From: Gordonia prachuapensis
GTDB lineage: Bacteria > Actinomycetota > Actinomycetes > Mycobacteriales > Mycobacteriaceae
Length of the DNA: 64,000 nucleotides
Direction of reading: 5' to 3'
Assembly: GCF_036350515.1 (NCBI RefSeq)
Contig: NZ_JAZDUE010000001.1
Span: 434,001 to 498,000 of the forward strand
Shown here: in pieces, positions 15,402 to 24,798 of the stretch
Layout: each line of letters starts with the position of its first letter
Position numbering within the stretch: the first letter of the stretch is position 1
Translations under genes and position numbers: made by a program
Notes under the pieces: generated by a model
Told to the model about the DNA's origin: nothing
Database searches by the model: none
What the model saw: only the letters and a program-made list of their open reading frames with translations

Positions 15402-16556
15402 ATGACCCAGCAACGCATGACGATCCCAGGAATCACGTCCACCACGAAGCGTCGTCGGGCCGCCCGGTTCACTCGGCGCCGAGGGGCGGTCGCGGCGATC
15501 TCCGCCGTCGCGCTCGCCGTCGGCTCGCTGACCGCCCTGTCGGCCGGTGAGGCGACCGCGGCGCCGGTGCCGGCGCCCCCGGGCAACGCCGCGGCGGGCA
15601 AGACGATCTTCCTCGACCCCGGCCACCAGGGCAGCGCAGCCGGTCACGACATGAACGCCCAGGTCCCCGATGGTCGTGGCGGAAAGAAGGCCTGCCAGAC
15701 CAGCGGCGCCACGGCCGTCACCGGGGCGAAGGAACACACCGTCAACTGGGACATCGCGCAGCTGGTCAAGGCCGGCCTGGAGAGCCAAGGTGCCCGGGTG
15801 GTGCTCAGCCGGCCCGACGACACGGGCTGGGGCGGATGCGTGGATCAACGCGCCGCGGCGGCGAGCCGATCGGGTGCGGCCGTCGCGGTCAGTCTGCACG
15901 CGGACTCGACCACCCGGGGTGCGGACGAGTCGAAAATGGGCTTCCACATGATCGTGCCCGCGCTGCCGATCCCGGATGCCGCAGCCGACCGGGCCCAGGC
16001 CGGGGACGGACGAAAGGCGTCGGAGACGATGCGTGACGCCTTCGTCAAGGCCGGCTTCGCGCCGGCGAACTACGCGGGTGTCAAGGACGGAATCCAGACG
16101 CGATCGGACATCGCGGCCGTCAACCTCACCACGGTGCCGGCTGTCTTCATCGAGATGGGCAATCTGTCGAACCCGCAGGAGGCCGCGGCGCTCTCGGGCA
16201 AGGACGGGCAGCTCAAGTACGCGATGGCCATCACCGACGGGATTCTGAACCACGTCCGCGGCGGGGCGGCACCGACAGCTGAACCGGCGACGCCCGCTCC
16301 CGAGGGGGCGGCCCCCGCAAACCCGGCCCCGAACAGCACCGATCCTGCGGCGACCACGCCTCCCGCGCCGGAGAGCGACGCCGACCAGGGACTGTCGATC
16401 GTGATCCCGTTCGTCCAGAAGCTGCTCACCACCGAGGACCCGACCGAGATCGCCGAACTGCTCCTCGGTGAGGGCCAAGACGTGTCGGCGCAGGTGCTCA
16501 AGGCGATGCTGACCGTCGTGTACGGACTGTTCGGCGGGGAACTGCCGATCGGCTGA
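15402..16556 (+). CDS. N-acetylmuramoyl-L-alanine amidase (Amidase_3), secreted
   Basis: 384 residues. A basic N-terminus (TTKRRRAARFTRRR), a hydrophobic stretch and ATAAPVPAPP form a Sec signal with likely cleavage after ATA. The catalytic domain shows zinc ligands in DPGHQG, EHTVNWD and SLHADS and the catalytic Glu in VFIEMGN, as in Rv3717-type zinc amidases that cut the bond between MurNAc and the stem peptide. The C-terminal 100 residues are Pro/Ala-rich, then a short helical part. ATG at 15402 is chosen so the signal peptide is N-terminal; 15418 is possible. Exported to the cell wall; role in peptidoglycan turnover and daughter-cell separation. Confidence 0.9.
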   Translation: MTQQRMTIPGITSTTKRRRAARFTRRRGAVAAISAVALAVGSLTALSAGEATAAPVPAPPGNAAAGKTIFLDPGHQGSAAGHDMNAQVPDGRGGKKACQTSGATAVTGAKEHTVNWDIAQLVKAGLESQGARVVLSRPDDTGWGGCVDQRAAAASRSGAAVAVSLHADSTTRGADESKMGFHMIVPALPIPDAAADRAQAGDGRKASETMRDAFVKAGFAPANYAGVKDGIQTRSDIAAVNLTTVPAVFIEMGNLSNPQEAAALSGKDGQLKYAMAITDGILNHVRGGAAPTAEPATPAPEGAAPANPAPNSTDPAATTPPAPESDADQGLSIVIPFVQKLLTTEDPTEIAELLLGEGQDVSAQVLKAMLTVVYGLFGGELPIG

Positions 16557-16607
16557 CCGTCCGGCACGTCGGAGTCGGATCGAGGACTCGGCAACTATGG
16601 TGGGGCC

Positions 16608-17540
16608 ATGGGGCTCAAGGACCTGATCCTGATGAAGACACCGGTGCCCACTCTCGGTGGCCGGACGGTCCTGATCACCGGCGCCGCCAGCGGGATCGGC
16701 CGGGCGACGGCGGAGGCGGCCGCCCGCGAGGGGGCGCAGCTGGTGCTGACCGACCTGCACTCCGATGCCCTCGACGACGTCGTGGCCGCGATCAACCGGT
16801 CCGGCGGCGAGGTGGTGTATCACCAGGCCGGCGACATCTCCGACTACGAGTGGGTGCGCGCGTTCGCCCGGCAGGTCGACGCCGAGGTCGGCGTCATGGA
16901 TGTGGTGATGAACGTCGCGGGTGTGTCCGCGTGGGGCACCGTCGAGAACCTCGAGCACCGGCATTGGCGCACGATGGTCGACGTCAACCTGATGGGTCCG
17001 ATCCACGTGATCGAGTGTTTTGTGCCGCAGATGATCCATCGGGGGACGGGCGGGCACCTCGTCAACGTGTCGTCGGCGGCAGGTCTGCTCGCCTTCCCCT
17101 GGCACGCGGCCTACAGCGCGAGCAAGTTCGGGGTGCGGGGGGTGTCGGAGGTGCTGCGGTTCGACCTCCGACGGCACGGCATCGGTGTCTCCCTGGTGTG
17201 CCCGGGCGGGGTCGACACGCCATTGGTGGACTCGGTCGACATCGTCGGCGTCGACCGCGACGATCCGCGCGTCAAGGCGCAGGTCGCCCATTTCCACACG
17301 ATCGCGGTGAGCCCGGAGAAGGCGGCGGCGGCGATCCTGGCGGGCGTTCGGCGTAACAGGTTCTTGGTCTACACGTCCTTCGACGTCCGCTTCGGCTACT
17401 GGTGGGCGCGCAAGTTCGCGTTGCCGTACGAAGTCGTCATGCGGGTCGCCAACGACCGATTCGACCGCCTCGCCGCCATCACCAAGGAATCCGCACGTCG
17501 GCGAAGTGAGAGCCCCGACGGCACCGACGTGACGCCCTGA
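16608..17540 (+). CDS. SDR family oxidoreductase
   Basis: 310 residues of the classical SDR fold: TGAASGIG cofactor loop, MNVAGVS, catalytic Ser in NVSSAAGLLAF and Tyr/Lys in YSASKFGVRG. The acidic residue after strand two (LTDLHSD) suggests NAD(H). The C-terminal extension after residue 240 (FDVRFGYWWARKFALPYEVV) is longer than in minimal SDRs and hydrophobic, as in membrane-associated actinobacterial SDRs. Substrate unknown. Its TGA overlaps the next ATG by one base (TGATG), so it is coupled to the fructosamine kinase-like gene. Confidence 0.9.
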   Translation: MGLKDLILMKTPVPTLGGRTVLITGAASGIGRATAEAAAREGAQLVLTDLHSDALDDVVAAINRSGGEVVYHQAGDISDYEWVRAFARQVDAEVGVMDVVMNVAGVSAWGTVENLEHRHWRTMVDVNLMGPIHVIECFVPQMIHRGTGGHLVNVSSAAGLLAFPWHAAYSASKFGVRGVSEVLRFDLRRHGIGVSLVCPGGVDTPLVDSVDIVGVDRDDPRVKAQVAHFHTIAVSPEKAAAAILAGVRRNRFLVYTSFDVRFGYWWARKFALPYEVVMRVANDRFDRLAAITKESARRRSESPDGTDVTP

Positions 17541-18310
17541 TGGCGGCCACCCACACCAAGCGCCGCGCCGACGTCGACCCGGACTTCTTCCGTGCGGAGG
17601 CGGCCGGACTGCGGTGGCTGCGTGACGGCGGTGGCCCGGTGGTCGAGGTCCTCGACGTCGGCGACGACTTCATCGAACTGCAGCGGCTGGCGTCCGCGCG
17701 GCCCGGCGTCGATTCCGCTCGTGAGTTCGGCATGGCGCTGGCCCGGATGCACGATGCGGGCGCCGCGCGCTTCGGGAGCCCACCCGACGGGTACGGCGGC
17801 AAGCAGTACATCGGGAACCGGCGGCTGAGTTCACAGACCCACTCGACGTGGGGCGAGTTCTACGCAGCCGAGCGCGTCGAGCCGTACCTGGCCCCGGCGA
17901 TCGACGCCGGATTCCTCGATGCCGATGACGCCGAGTTCACTCGTCGCGCATGTGCGTTGATCGCCGCCGGGACCTTCGATGACGGGGAACCACCCGCTCG
18001 GATCCATGGCGACCTGTGGAGTGGGAACGTCTTGTGGACGCCGGACGGCGTCGTCCTCATCGACCCGGCCGCGCACGGTGGGCACCGTGAGACCGATCTG
18101 GCGATGCTCGACCTGTTCGGCTGCCCACAGCTCGACGCGGTGATTGCCGGCTACGAGGCGCATCACCCGCTGCGGTCGGGGTGGCGTGAGCGTATCCCGC
18201 TGCATCAGCTCCATCCGCTGGCGGTGCATGCCGCAGGTCATGGGCCGTCGTATGGGACGGCGCTCGGGCGAGCGGCGCGCGCGTGTGTCGCCGCGGCGGG
18301 AGAGCGCTGA
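17540..18310 (+). CDS. Fructosamine kinase family protein
   Basis: 256 residues of the FN3K/aminoglycoside-phosphotransferase-like fold. HGDLWSGN holds the catalytic Asp and Asn, and VVLIDPAAHGGHRETDLAML the metal-binding Asp and family-specific block; the N-terminal Glu-containing strand is FFRAEAAGLRWL. These kinases phosphorylate ketoamine adducts on proteins or small molecules, which then decompose, reversing glycation. Slightly shorter than the usual 285-300 residues, with a compact N-lobe. It is coupled to the upstream SDR by a TGATG overlap, which suggests joint expression but not a known pathway. Confidence 0.88.
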   Translation: MAATHTKRRADVDPDFFRAEAAGLRWLRDGGGPVVEVLDVGDDFIELQRLASARPGVDSAREFGMALARMHDAGAARFGSPPDGYGGKQYIGNRRLSSQTHSTWGEFYAAERVEPYLAPAIDAGFLDADDAEFTRRACALIAAGTFDDGEPPARIHGDLWSGNVLWTPDGVVLIDPAAHGGHRETDLAMLDLFGCPQLDAVIAGYEAHHPLRSGWRERIPLHQLHPLAVHAAGHGPSYGTALGRAARACVAAAGER

Positions 18311-18367
18311 CCAGCCGGGAACAGCCCGCGCCGCCTGGTTCCGCCAATGGTGGGGTCGCGATCCGGG

Positions 18368-19444
18368 TCAGGCCTGATTGCGTCCGCGGGTCGATTGGTA
18401 CCGGGCCGGTGCTGTCTGGCGGGCGGCCGGCACATAGCGGTCGTCATCGGCTGCGGCCGACCCCACGATCGTCGATGCCGGAGCGGCCACTTGACCGCCT
18501 CGCCCGTCGATCGCATCTATCTGCTCGCCGGCGCCCGCTCGGAACACTGCGCCTGCGGTCGAGCGCTGCGTGCCCGACGGGGCCTCCGGCCGCGGCCGGG
18601 GCACCGCCCGGTTCGGCTTGGCGGGTGCAGGCGATTCAGTGGACGGGCCGTCGGATGCACCGTTGGTCGGCGCGCGCCGCGACGGATCCTTGGCTGTCGG
18701 TTTCGACGGGCGGGTGGCGTTCTTCGGTGCCGGTCGACTCTTCCGTTCGGGTCCGGCCGTCCGCGACGTCGTCGCACCCGGTGCCGCGTCTCTCCTCGCC
18801 GGTTCGCGCTTGGCCGGCTCGCCTGTGGCCGCTCCCGGCCTTTTCGCAGACCGGCTCTTGGCAGTCGTGCCCTTCGCGGTGGCGGCAGAACTCGTCGCGG
18901 ACTTCGCGGCCTCGTTCTTCTTCGGCTTCGCCCCGTCCGGCGATGTCGACTTCCGGTTGGGGGCGGTGGGACGCTTCGGTCCATCGACGCGTCGGCGATC
19001 TCCGGTGGTCGGTTCCCGGGTGAGGAACCACCGGGCGAGGACGAGTCCCAGAGTGACCACGAAAGTCAACGCCATCCATGGAAAGTCGTTGGCGATCGGC
19101 AGGAGAACCTGGAAGATCAGACCTCTGACGCCGGACGACGCCTGCTCCGCGTTGAGCCCGTACAGGGTGATCACCCCGACGAGGAACGCGATCAACGGTG
19201 GCTGCGCGGCAGCGGTGAACAGGGCGCGACGACGGACCGCGAGGGCGGCGGTCACACATCCGAGGAGATAGCAGAACTTGAACACCGCACCGAGGCCCTC
19301 GGTGTTGCTCGCGTCGATCGCCGCGCCGATGGCGGTGACCACGGTCGCCACCAACACCGCACCCCACCAGGGGACACCGCGGACCGTGGGCAGCACGGAT
19401 TGCTGATCCAGCGGCACCGCTGAACGCTGTTGGGCAGAAGGCAC
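18368..19444 (-). CDS. DUF6542 domain protein with basic tail
   Basis: About 358 residues. The first 150 contain four hydrophobic segments (WWGAVLVATVVTAIGAAI; CYLLGCVTAALAV; PPLIAFLVGVITLYGL; WMALTFVVTLGLVLARWFL), matching the four-helix DUF6542 membrane domain found next to ychF in Mycobacteriales. The rest is a disordered Lys/Ala/Pro/Arg-rich cytoplasmic tail rich in AKS and PAKR patterns. Function unknown. GTG at 19444 was chosen as the last start before the membrane part that does not run into rmuC; no strong ribosome site is visible, so the exact start is uncertain. It follows rmuC by 34 bases. Confidence 0.7.
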   Translation of the reverse strand: MPSAQQRSAVPLDQQSVLPTVRGVPWWGAVLVATVVTAIGAAIDASNTEGLGAVFKFCYLLGCVTAALAVRRRALFTAAAQPPLIAFLVGVITLYGLNAEQASSGVRGLIFQVLLPIANDFPWMALTFVVTLGLVLARWFLTREPTTGDRRRVDGPKRPTAPNRKSTSPDGAKPKKNEAAKSATSSAATAKGTTAKSRSAKRPGAATGEPAKREPARRDAAPGATTSRTAGPERKSRPAPKNATRPSKPTAKDPSRRAPTNGASDGPSTESPAPAKPNRAVPRPRPEAPSGTQRSTAGAVFRAGAGEQIDAIDGRGGQVAAPASTIVGSAAADDDRYVPAARQTAPARYQSTRGRNQA

Positions 19445-19478
19445 ATCTAGACGGTACCGGTTGGGCTCGTGAATTCCG

Positions 19479-20684
19479 CTAACCACCGCGTGATGTTGCC
19501 CATTGGTCGTCGTCGGTCGCGTCGTCGCTGGTCCGGATGCCCCCGGCGTTGCGAACGGTGATGTCGATGGGTGCGGTCGGGGCGTGGTGCGGCTCACCCT
19601 GCAACGCGTCGAGCTCGGCGAGTTTGCGCGCCGTGACCCCAACTCGGGCATCCACGGCACCGATCGTCGAATTGAACGATTCCACCGCTCGACGCAAGGA
19701 ACCGCCGAGCCGATCGAGGTGACCGAGCACCCCGCCGAGTCGGTGATGGAGTTCGGTGCCGAGTTGGTGGATCGCGGCGGCGTCGCGGGCCATCGCATCG
19801 TGTCGCCAGCCGAGCGCGACGGTGCGGAGCAGGGCGACGAGGGTTGCGGGCGTCGTGAGCACGACGTTCTTGGTGAAGCCGAACTCGATCAGATCGGGAT
19901 CCGCGCGGACCGCCGCCTCGAGGACCGGATCGCTCGGGACGAACAGCACGACCATCTCCGGGGTGTTCTCGAATGCCGACCAGTACGCCTTGGATGAGAG
20001 CTGCACGATGTGGGCGCGCACGGCGCGGGCGTGTTCGGTGTGCAGGTGCGCCGAGGACTCGGGATCGTCGGCCTCGATCGCCTGGAGGTAGGCGTGCAGC
20101 GGCACCTTCGCATCGACGACGATGTCGCGGCCGCCGGCGAGATGGACCACCATGTCGGGGCGCACCGCTCCCGCGGAACCGTCGGCGCTCACCTGGGTGG
20201 TGAAGTCGCAGTGACGCGACATACCCGCGAGTTCGACGACGCGTTCGAGCTGGAGTTCACCCCACCGCCCGCGGATCTGGGGTGTGTGCAGCGCGTTGGC
20301 GAGCTGCCGGGTCTGATCGGTGAGCTGCGCCGAGGCGGCGTGCATGCCCCGGACCTGTTCACTGAGCCCGGCGTAGGCGCTGATCCGGTGATGCTCGGTG
20401 CGCCGCAATTCGTCCGACAGCTGTGCCAGCAGGCCCCGCAAAGGATCGACGATGTGCGCGACCTGCGACCCGATCGCGGACGACTGGCGACGCGCCGCAT
20501 CCTCGGAAGCCGAGGACAACGAGCGCGCCGCCAGGTCGTGTGATGCCCGGACGGAGTCCAGTTCGGCGCGGGTCGCGGCCAGCGCCGCGGTGGAGCGTGA
20601 CGCCTGTGCCAACCATCCGATGACGAGTCCGGCGAGCAGACCGGCGAGCACGGCCACGATGACGGAGAAATCCATGGCCGCCAT
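19479..20684 (-). CDS. rmuC: DNA recombination protein RmuC
   Basis: 401 residues. One N-terminal membrane helix (FSVIVAVLAGLLAGLVIGWLA), a coiled-coil of about 110 residues, then the RmuC nuclease-like domain: IRGRWGELQLERVVELAGM, RPDMVVHLAGGRDIVVDAKVPL (PD-(D/E)xK-like core with D and DAK), and VVLFVPSDPVLEAAV. RmuC limits recombination at short inverted repeats in E. coli. The membrane helix puts the protein at the inner face of the cell membrane. A second ATG nine bases downstream is possible. Probably co-transcribed with the DUF6542 gene. Confidence 0.93.
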   Translation of the reverse strand: MAAMDFSVIVAVLAGLLAGLVIGWLAQASRSTAALAATRAELDSVRASHDLAARSLSSASEDAARRQSSAIGSQVAHIVDPLRGLLAQLSDELRRTEHHRISAYAGLSEQVRGMHAASAQLTDQTRQLANALHTPQIRGRWGELQLERVVELAGMSRHCDFTTQVSADGSAGAVRPDMVVHLAGGRDIVVDAKVPLHAYLQAIEADDPESSAHLHTEHARAVRAHIVQLSSKAYWSAFENTPEMVVLFVPSDPVLEAAVRADPDLIEFGFTKNVVLTTPATLVALLRTVALGWRHDAMARDAAAIHQLGTELHHRLGGVLGHLDRLGGSLRRAVESFNSTIGAVDARVGVTARKLAELDALQGEPHHAPTAPIDITVRNAGGIRTSDDATDDDQWATSRGG

Positions 20685-20722
20685 CGTGTCCGACGGGTAC
20701 GACAGAGTGCCGCCCCCGCGGA

Positions 20723-21292
20723 TCAGGCGAGGGTGTACCCCTCACGTTCGAGCAGGGCCCGCTTGATCGGCAGCCCGTAGCGGAACCCGCCGAGCGATCC
20801 GTCGCTGCGCAGCACCCGGTGACACGGTACGAACAGGGCGGCGGCGTTCCGAGAACAGGCGGCCGCGGCCCCGCGTATCGCGGTGGGTGCGCCCGCGAGT
20901 TCGGCGAGACGGGCATAGGTCACCGGCTCCCCGGGGGCGACCGTCCGCAGGACGGGCCAGGCCTTGCGGAGGAACGGCCCGGATTCCTGGTGGACCTCGA
21001 CCACGTCGAGGGCCGCGACATCGCCCGCGTAGTACGCGGCGACCGCGTCGGTGATCGCGCCGAGGCTGTCCGCGCGTTGTGTGGCCTCCGGGCGGAGTGA
21101 CCGATGGATGAGGGCGGTCAGATAGTCCGGGTCGTCGGTCCATCCGGATGCGAGGACCCGGTCGGCAGCGTCGGCGAGCACCGTGAAGGTGCCGTCCGGG
21201 GTGCATACGGAAGCCCATCGGGCCGTGCTGACCGCAGGACCGGTGGCCTCGGGGGTGGAAGCCTGCGGGGTGGAGATGGTCATGGACGTCAT
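20723..21292 (-). CDS. ogt: Methylated-DNA-protein cysteine S-methyltransferase
   Basis: 189 residues. The C-terminal domain holds GEPVTYARLAELAGAP, then SRNAAALFVPCHRVLRSDGSLGGFRYG, with the methyl-accepting Cys in the PCHR motif and the Arg finger just upstream in the helix-turn-helix. It directly removes O6-alkyl groups from guanine in a suicide reaction. The N-terminal domain is typical of Ogt. ATG at 21292 has GGAAGGA six bases before it. It lies 65 bases downstream of the Ada-AlkA gene in the same direction, forming an alkylation-repair operon. Confidence 0.93.
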   Translation of the reverse strand: MTSMTISTPQASTPEATGPAVSTARWASVCTPDGTFTVLADAADRVLASGWTDDPDYLTALIHRSLRPEATQRADSLGAITDAVAAYYAGDVAALDVVEVHQESGPFLRKAWPVLRTVAPGEPVTYARLAELAGAPTAIRGAAAACSRNAAALFVPCHRVLRSDGSLGGFRYGLPIKRALLEREGYTLA

Positions 21293-21357
21293 GGTGTTCC
21301 TTCCAAGGGCTCGCCGGTGTGCGTCCGGCGAGGTGGGTTCGATCGCATGGATTGCGA

Positions 21358-22956
21358 TCACGATGTCGGAGCCCTCGTGAAATGCGTCGTCGTCGACCGG
21401 TCGTGGTCCGCGTGGGACGGTGCTGTCGTCTGGTCACCCAGTATCGGCTCGGACACCGACAGGCGGTGACGCCACAGGTGCATCGACGCATACGAACGCC
21501 ACGGTGACCAGGCCGGCTGTGCCGACGCGAGGTCCAGCCCCAGGTCGGCCGCGGCGCCCCGGACGACGAGATCGTGCTCGAGCATGATGTCGGGGTCGCC
21601 GGTGACCCGCACCGCCACATAGTCGGCGGTCCACGGTCCGATTCCAGGCAATGCGAGAAGTTCGGCGCGCAGATCGTCGGAGGAACGACCCGGGTGCATG
21701 TCGATGTGTCCCGCGGCCACGGCCGAGGCCGCGGAGACGATCGCGTCGATGCGACGGCGCGGTCCGCGCAGGACCCGGTGGCCGTGTTCGGCGATCGCCT
21801 CCGGCGACGGGAACAATCGCCATCCGCCCTCCGGCGGCGCGCACTCCGTGTCGTCTGTGGACGAGCCCCACATCGTGCGTGCGCCGAGTTCGTCGGTCAG
21901 CCGGGCGAGATGGTGGCGGGCGGCCTTCACGCTGATCTGCTGACCGACCATCGTCGCGATCAATGTCTGGGCGGGGCTCATCGTGCCGGGGACACGCAGG
22001 CCCGGTGCGGCGTGGACGAGCGCGGCCAACGCGGGGTCGCCGGCGAGGGCCGAGTCGGTGCTGACCGGATCGGCGTCCAGGTCGAGCAGACGTCGCACGC
22101 GGTTGATCGCGACGCCCAGATCCCGCATGTCCAGATGCGCGATCCGAACGTCGACCCGCGTCGCCGACGGCTCGACCGTGACCAACGCGGGTCCGTGCGG
22201 CAGCTCGACCGATTGCCGGTGCCGCCACCCGCCGCGGGCGTCTGTCGACTCGACCGTCTCGACGCCGTCCACCGCGTGCGCGGTGAGGAACCAGCGCAAC
22301 CATCCGAGATGAAGGGGTGGCCGGTGGGCGAGCCGCAAACTGACCTCACCGAGCGCAGCCGGTGCCGCATCACGGACGGGGGAGCCGAGGGCTCGCAGCC
22401 GCGACGGTGTGAGCCCGAAGATGTCGCGGATCGTGTCATTGAACTGACGCACACTCTGGAAACCGGACGCGAACGCGATGTCCGCCATCGACATCGTGGT
22501 GCGCTGGATCAGCACCCGTGCCGTCCCGGCACGGTGGGCCCGGGCGAGAGCGAGTGGTCCGGCGCCGAGTTCGGCCGTCAGCACCCGGTTGAGGTGGCGT
22601 GCCGTGTAGCCGAGATGATCGGCAAGGCCGTTGACCCCCATGCGCTCCACCGCGCCGTCGGCGATCATCCGCATCGCCCGTGACGACATGTCGGCGCCGC
22701 AGTTCCACCGCGGCGACCCGGGCACCGCATCGGGTGCACAACGCCGGCAGGCGCGGAACCCCTGTTGCTGTGCGGCGGCGGCTGTGAGGACGAAGTGCAC
22801 GTTCTGCGGCCGGGGCGTCTGGGCGGGGCATGACGGCCGGCAGTAGATCCCGGTGGTCCGGACGGCGACGAAGAACTGGCCGTCGAACCGGCTGTCACGG
22901 GACGACACGGCGCGGTAGCAGCTGTCGAAATCGAGGGTCCTGGTTACGGCGGACAT
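21358..22956 (-). CDS. Ada-AlkA fusion: AraC-type methylation sensor joined to 3-methyladenine glycosylase
   Basis: 532 residues. Residues 1-75 are the Ada zinc/methyl-acceptor domain (FFVAVRTTGIYCRPSCPAQ with two Cys, then ACRRC with two more). Residues 85-195 are an AraC helix-turn-helix (VNGLADHLGYTARHLNRVL; MADIAFASGFQSVRQFNDTIR). The rest is AlkA: an N-terminal beta domain, then the HhH-GPD block LALPGIGPWTADYVAVRV followed by the catalytic Asp region. It senses methyl phosphotriesters, activates repair genes and excises alkylated bases itself. ATG at 22956 matches the Ada N-terminus; a GTG two codons upstream is possible. Divergent from a small unknown gene. Confidence 0.94.
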   Translation of the reverse strand: MSAVTRTLDFDSCYRAVSSRDSRFDGQFFVAVRTTGIYCRPSCPAQTPRPQNVHFVLTAAAAQQQGFRACRRCAPDAVPGSPRWNCGADMSSRAMRMIADGAVERMGVNGLADHLGYTARHLNRVLTAELGAGPLALARAHRAGTARVLIQRTTMSMADIAFASGFQSVRQFNDTIRDIFGLTPSRLRALGSPVRDAAPAALGEVSLRLAHRPPLHLGWLRWFLTAHAVDGVETVESTDARGGWRHRQSVELPHGPALVTVEPSATRVDVRIAHLDMRDLGVAINRVRRLLDLDADPVSTDSALAGDPALAALVHAAPGLRVPGTMSPAQTLIATMVGQQISVKAARHHLARLTDELGARTMWGSSTDDTECAPPEGGWRLFPSPEAIAEHGHRVLRGPRRRIDAIVSAASAVAAGHIDMHPGRSSDDLRAELLALPGIGPWTADYVAVRVTGDPDIMLEHDLVVRGAAADLGLDLASAQPAWSPWRSYASMHLWRHRLSVSEPILGDQTTAPSHADHDRSTTTHFTRAPTS

Positions 22957-23079
22957 TGTCACCCGTCCACTCTCGCATTCTCCGCGGTGGAAACCTCGCG
23001 GGAATCGGACATGACGATCGTCGTCGCATAATCGACCATTTGAGTGACGTAGATAACAATCACTGGCACGATGTGTCTC

Positions 23080-23460
23080 ATGAACGCACCGTTCGGTGGC
23101 CGTCAACGACGACGGGCCCACGAACCGACACTGTCCGAACTGCCTGCGTGGGGCCTCGAGATCATGATGGGGCTGTACGGGCCCGACACGATCGAGCGTG
23201 CCTGCGCCGAGGAGGTGACCGATAACCCTGCGGTCGGGGCCGAGTTGCCCGACGGTAGTCCGGTACAAAACACATCAGTACGGAGCACATCGGTCGCGTA
23301 CGAGGCCGATCCTGGGCCCGTTGATCCGGTGTTTCGGGGTAGTCCGTCCGGGTCGTCGCAGGATTCTCAGACCGTCCCGCCGCCATCGCCGCTGGTCATC
23401 GAGCTCGAGGCGATCAACGAGCTGGTGAAGTATCTGGAGCGAAAGCTCAAGCGACACTGA
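23080..23460 (+). CDS. Hypothetical protein
   Basis: 126 residues, no family recognised. Codon use is strongly GC at third positions, as in neighbouring genes, so it is probably real. The N-terminal part is basic, residues 20-45 (LPAWGLEIMMGLYGPDTIERA) look helical, the centre is Ser/Pro-rich and probably disordered, and the last 25 residues (LEAINELVKYLERKLKRH) form an amphipathic helix suited to coiled-coil pairing. No good Shine-Dalgarno lies before the ATG. It is divergent from the Ada-AlkA gene; a damage link is possible but unproven. Confidence 0.5.
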   Translation: MNAPFGGRQRRRAHEPTLSELPAWGLEIMMGLYGPDTIERACAEEVTDNPAVGAELPDGSPVQNTSVRSTSVAYEADPGPVDPVFRGSPSGSSQDSQTVPPPSPLVIELEAINELVKYLERKLKRH

Positions 23461-23539
23461 GTCGGCGATCGCCGACGCGGCGGACATTCGTCACCGTCGG
23501 TTCACATGGTCGGCCCGATGAGTGTGTGACGATTTGGGC

Positions 23540-24790
23540 GTGACAGAACAATCGGGTTCGGCCGACCCTGCCGCAACGGCACCCAACGACGAGGACTCGC
23601 AGGCCAAGTCCTATCCCAGCCGCGTACAGGTCGTTCTATCCGGCCTGCGGTCCACGTCCATCGTCTGCCTGCAGTTCGTGCTGGTCGTCGCCGCGTTCTG
23701 GGTGCTGATCTGGGTACTCGGCAAGCTGTGGGTCATCCTGCTGCCGATCCTCTTCGCGATCATCATCTCCACCGTCCTCTGGCCCCCCGCGCGGTGGCTC
23801 CGCAAACGCGGTCTACCGGGTGCGCTCGCGTCGCTGCTGATGATGCTGTTGGGCCTCGGTGTTCTCGCCGGCGTGGTCAGCCTGATCGTGCCGTCCATCG
23901 TCGACCAGGCGCCCGAGTTCGCATCGCGGGCGACCGACGGCGTGCGCACCCTGCAGGAGTGGATTCAGGGCCCGCCACTCAACGTGCAGGACGAACAGCT
24001 CAACAACATCGTCGACACCGTCACCCAACGCCTGCAGTCGAGCGCTTCGACCATCGCCGCCGGCGTGTTCAGCGGGGTGGGAACCGCGACGTCGATGGTG
24101 GTCACCCTCTTCACCACGCTCATCCTGGTGTTCTTCTTCCTCAAGGACGGACCCAAGTTCCTCCCGTGGATCGACCGCACCATCGGCAGGCCGTCCGGCA
24201 CCCACATCGGTGAGGTGTTGCTCCGGATGTGGAACACCCTCGGCGGCTTCATCCGCACCCAGGCGATCGTCAGTTTCGTCGACGCCGCGCTCATCGGTGC
24301 GGGCCTGTTCATCCTGGGGGTGCCGTTGGCGGCGGTGCTGATCGTGATCACTTTCCTGGGCGGGTTCATCCCGATCGTCGGAGCGTTCGTCGCGGGCGCA
24401 CTCGCCGTGTTGATCGCGTTGGTGTCCAACGGATTCACGACTGCGCTGATCGTGCTCGGCATCATCCTGGCGGTGCAGCAACTCGAGGGCAACGTGCTGC
24501 AGCCCTGGCTGCAGTCCAAGTCGATGGATCTGCATGCGGTGATCGTGCTGCTGTCGGTCACCCTCGGCGGCACCCTGTTCGGCATCACGGGAGCGTTCCT
24601 TGCCGTCCCCGCCGCCGCCGCGCTCGCGGTCGTGTTGCGCTACATCAACGAGCAGATCGCCGAACGCGCCGGCGAGACGCTGCCCCCGCACAGCACTCCG
24701 GTGACCGCGCATGTCGGTGTGCCCGACGCGGAGCCCGACGACGACGCTCCCGAACCCGCCGACGACCCGGGTACGTCCAGCGAGAAGTAG
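23540..24790 (+). CDS. AI-2E family (TqsA/PerM) membrane permease
   Basis: 416 residues. After a 40-residue hydrophilic N-terminus come two closely spaced hydrophobic segments (CLQFVLVVAAFWVLIWVLG; WVILLPILFAIIISTVLW), a periplasm-side amphipathic domain and five or so C-terminal membrane helices including GGFIPIVGAFVAGALAVLIAL and VQQLEGNVLQPWLQSKSMDLHAV. The P-x-[IV]G and EGNxLxP blocks are hallmarks of the AI-2E/PerM exporter-like family, whose members move small solutes or sodium. The acidic tail is rich in D and P. GTG at 23540 is chosen; 23522 is possible. Confidence 0.88.
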   Translation: MTEQSGSADPAATAPNDEDSQAKSYPSRVQVVLSGLRSTSIVCLQFVLVVAAFWVLIWVLGKLWVILLPILFAIIISTVLWPPARWLRKRGLPGALASLLMMLLGLGVLAGVVSLIVPSIVDQAPEFASRATDGVRTLQEWIQGPPLNVQDEQLNNIVDTVTQRLQSSASTIAAGVFSGVGTATSMVVTLFTTLILVFFFLKDGPKFLPWIDRTIGRPSGTHIGEVLLRMWNTLGGFIRTQAIVSFVDAALIGAGLFILGVPLAAVLIVITFLGGFIPIVGAFVAGALAVLIALVSNGFTTALIVLGIILAVQQLEGNVLQPWLQSKSMDLHAVIVLLSVTLGGTLFGITGAFLAVPAAAALAVVLRYINEQIAERAGETLPPHSTPVTAHVGVPDAEPDDDAPEPADDPGTSSEK

Positions 24791-24798
24791 CGCCGAGC

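Noticed and set aside
14079..17297. Very long minus-strand frames opposite trhO, CobW, amidase and SDR genes
   Set aside because: They are antisense shadows rich in Arg, His and Asp with no domain resemblance, while the plus-strand genes have full catalytic motifs.
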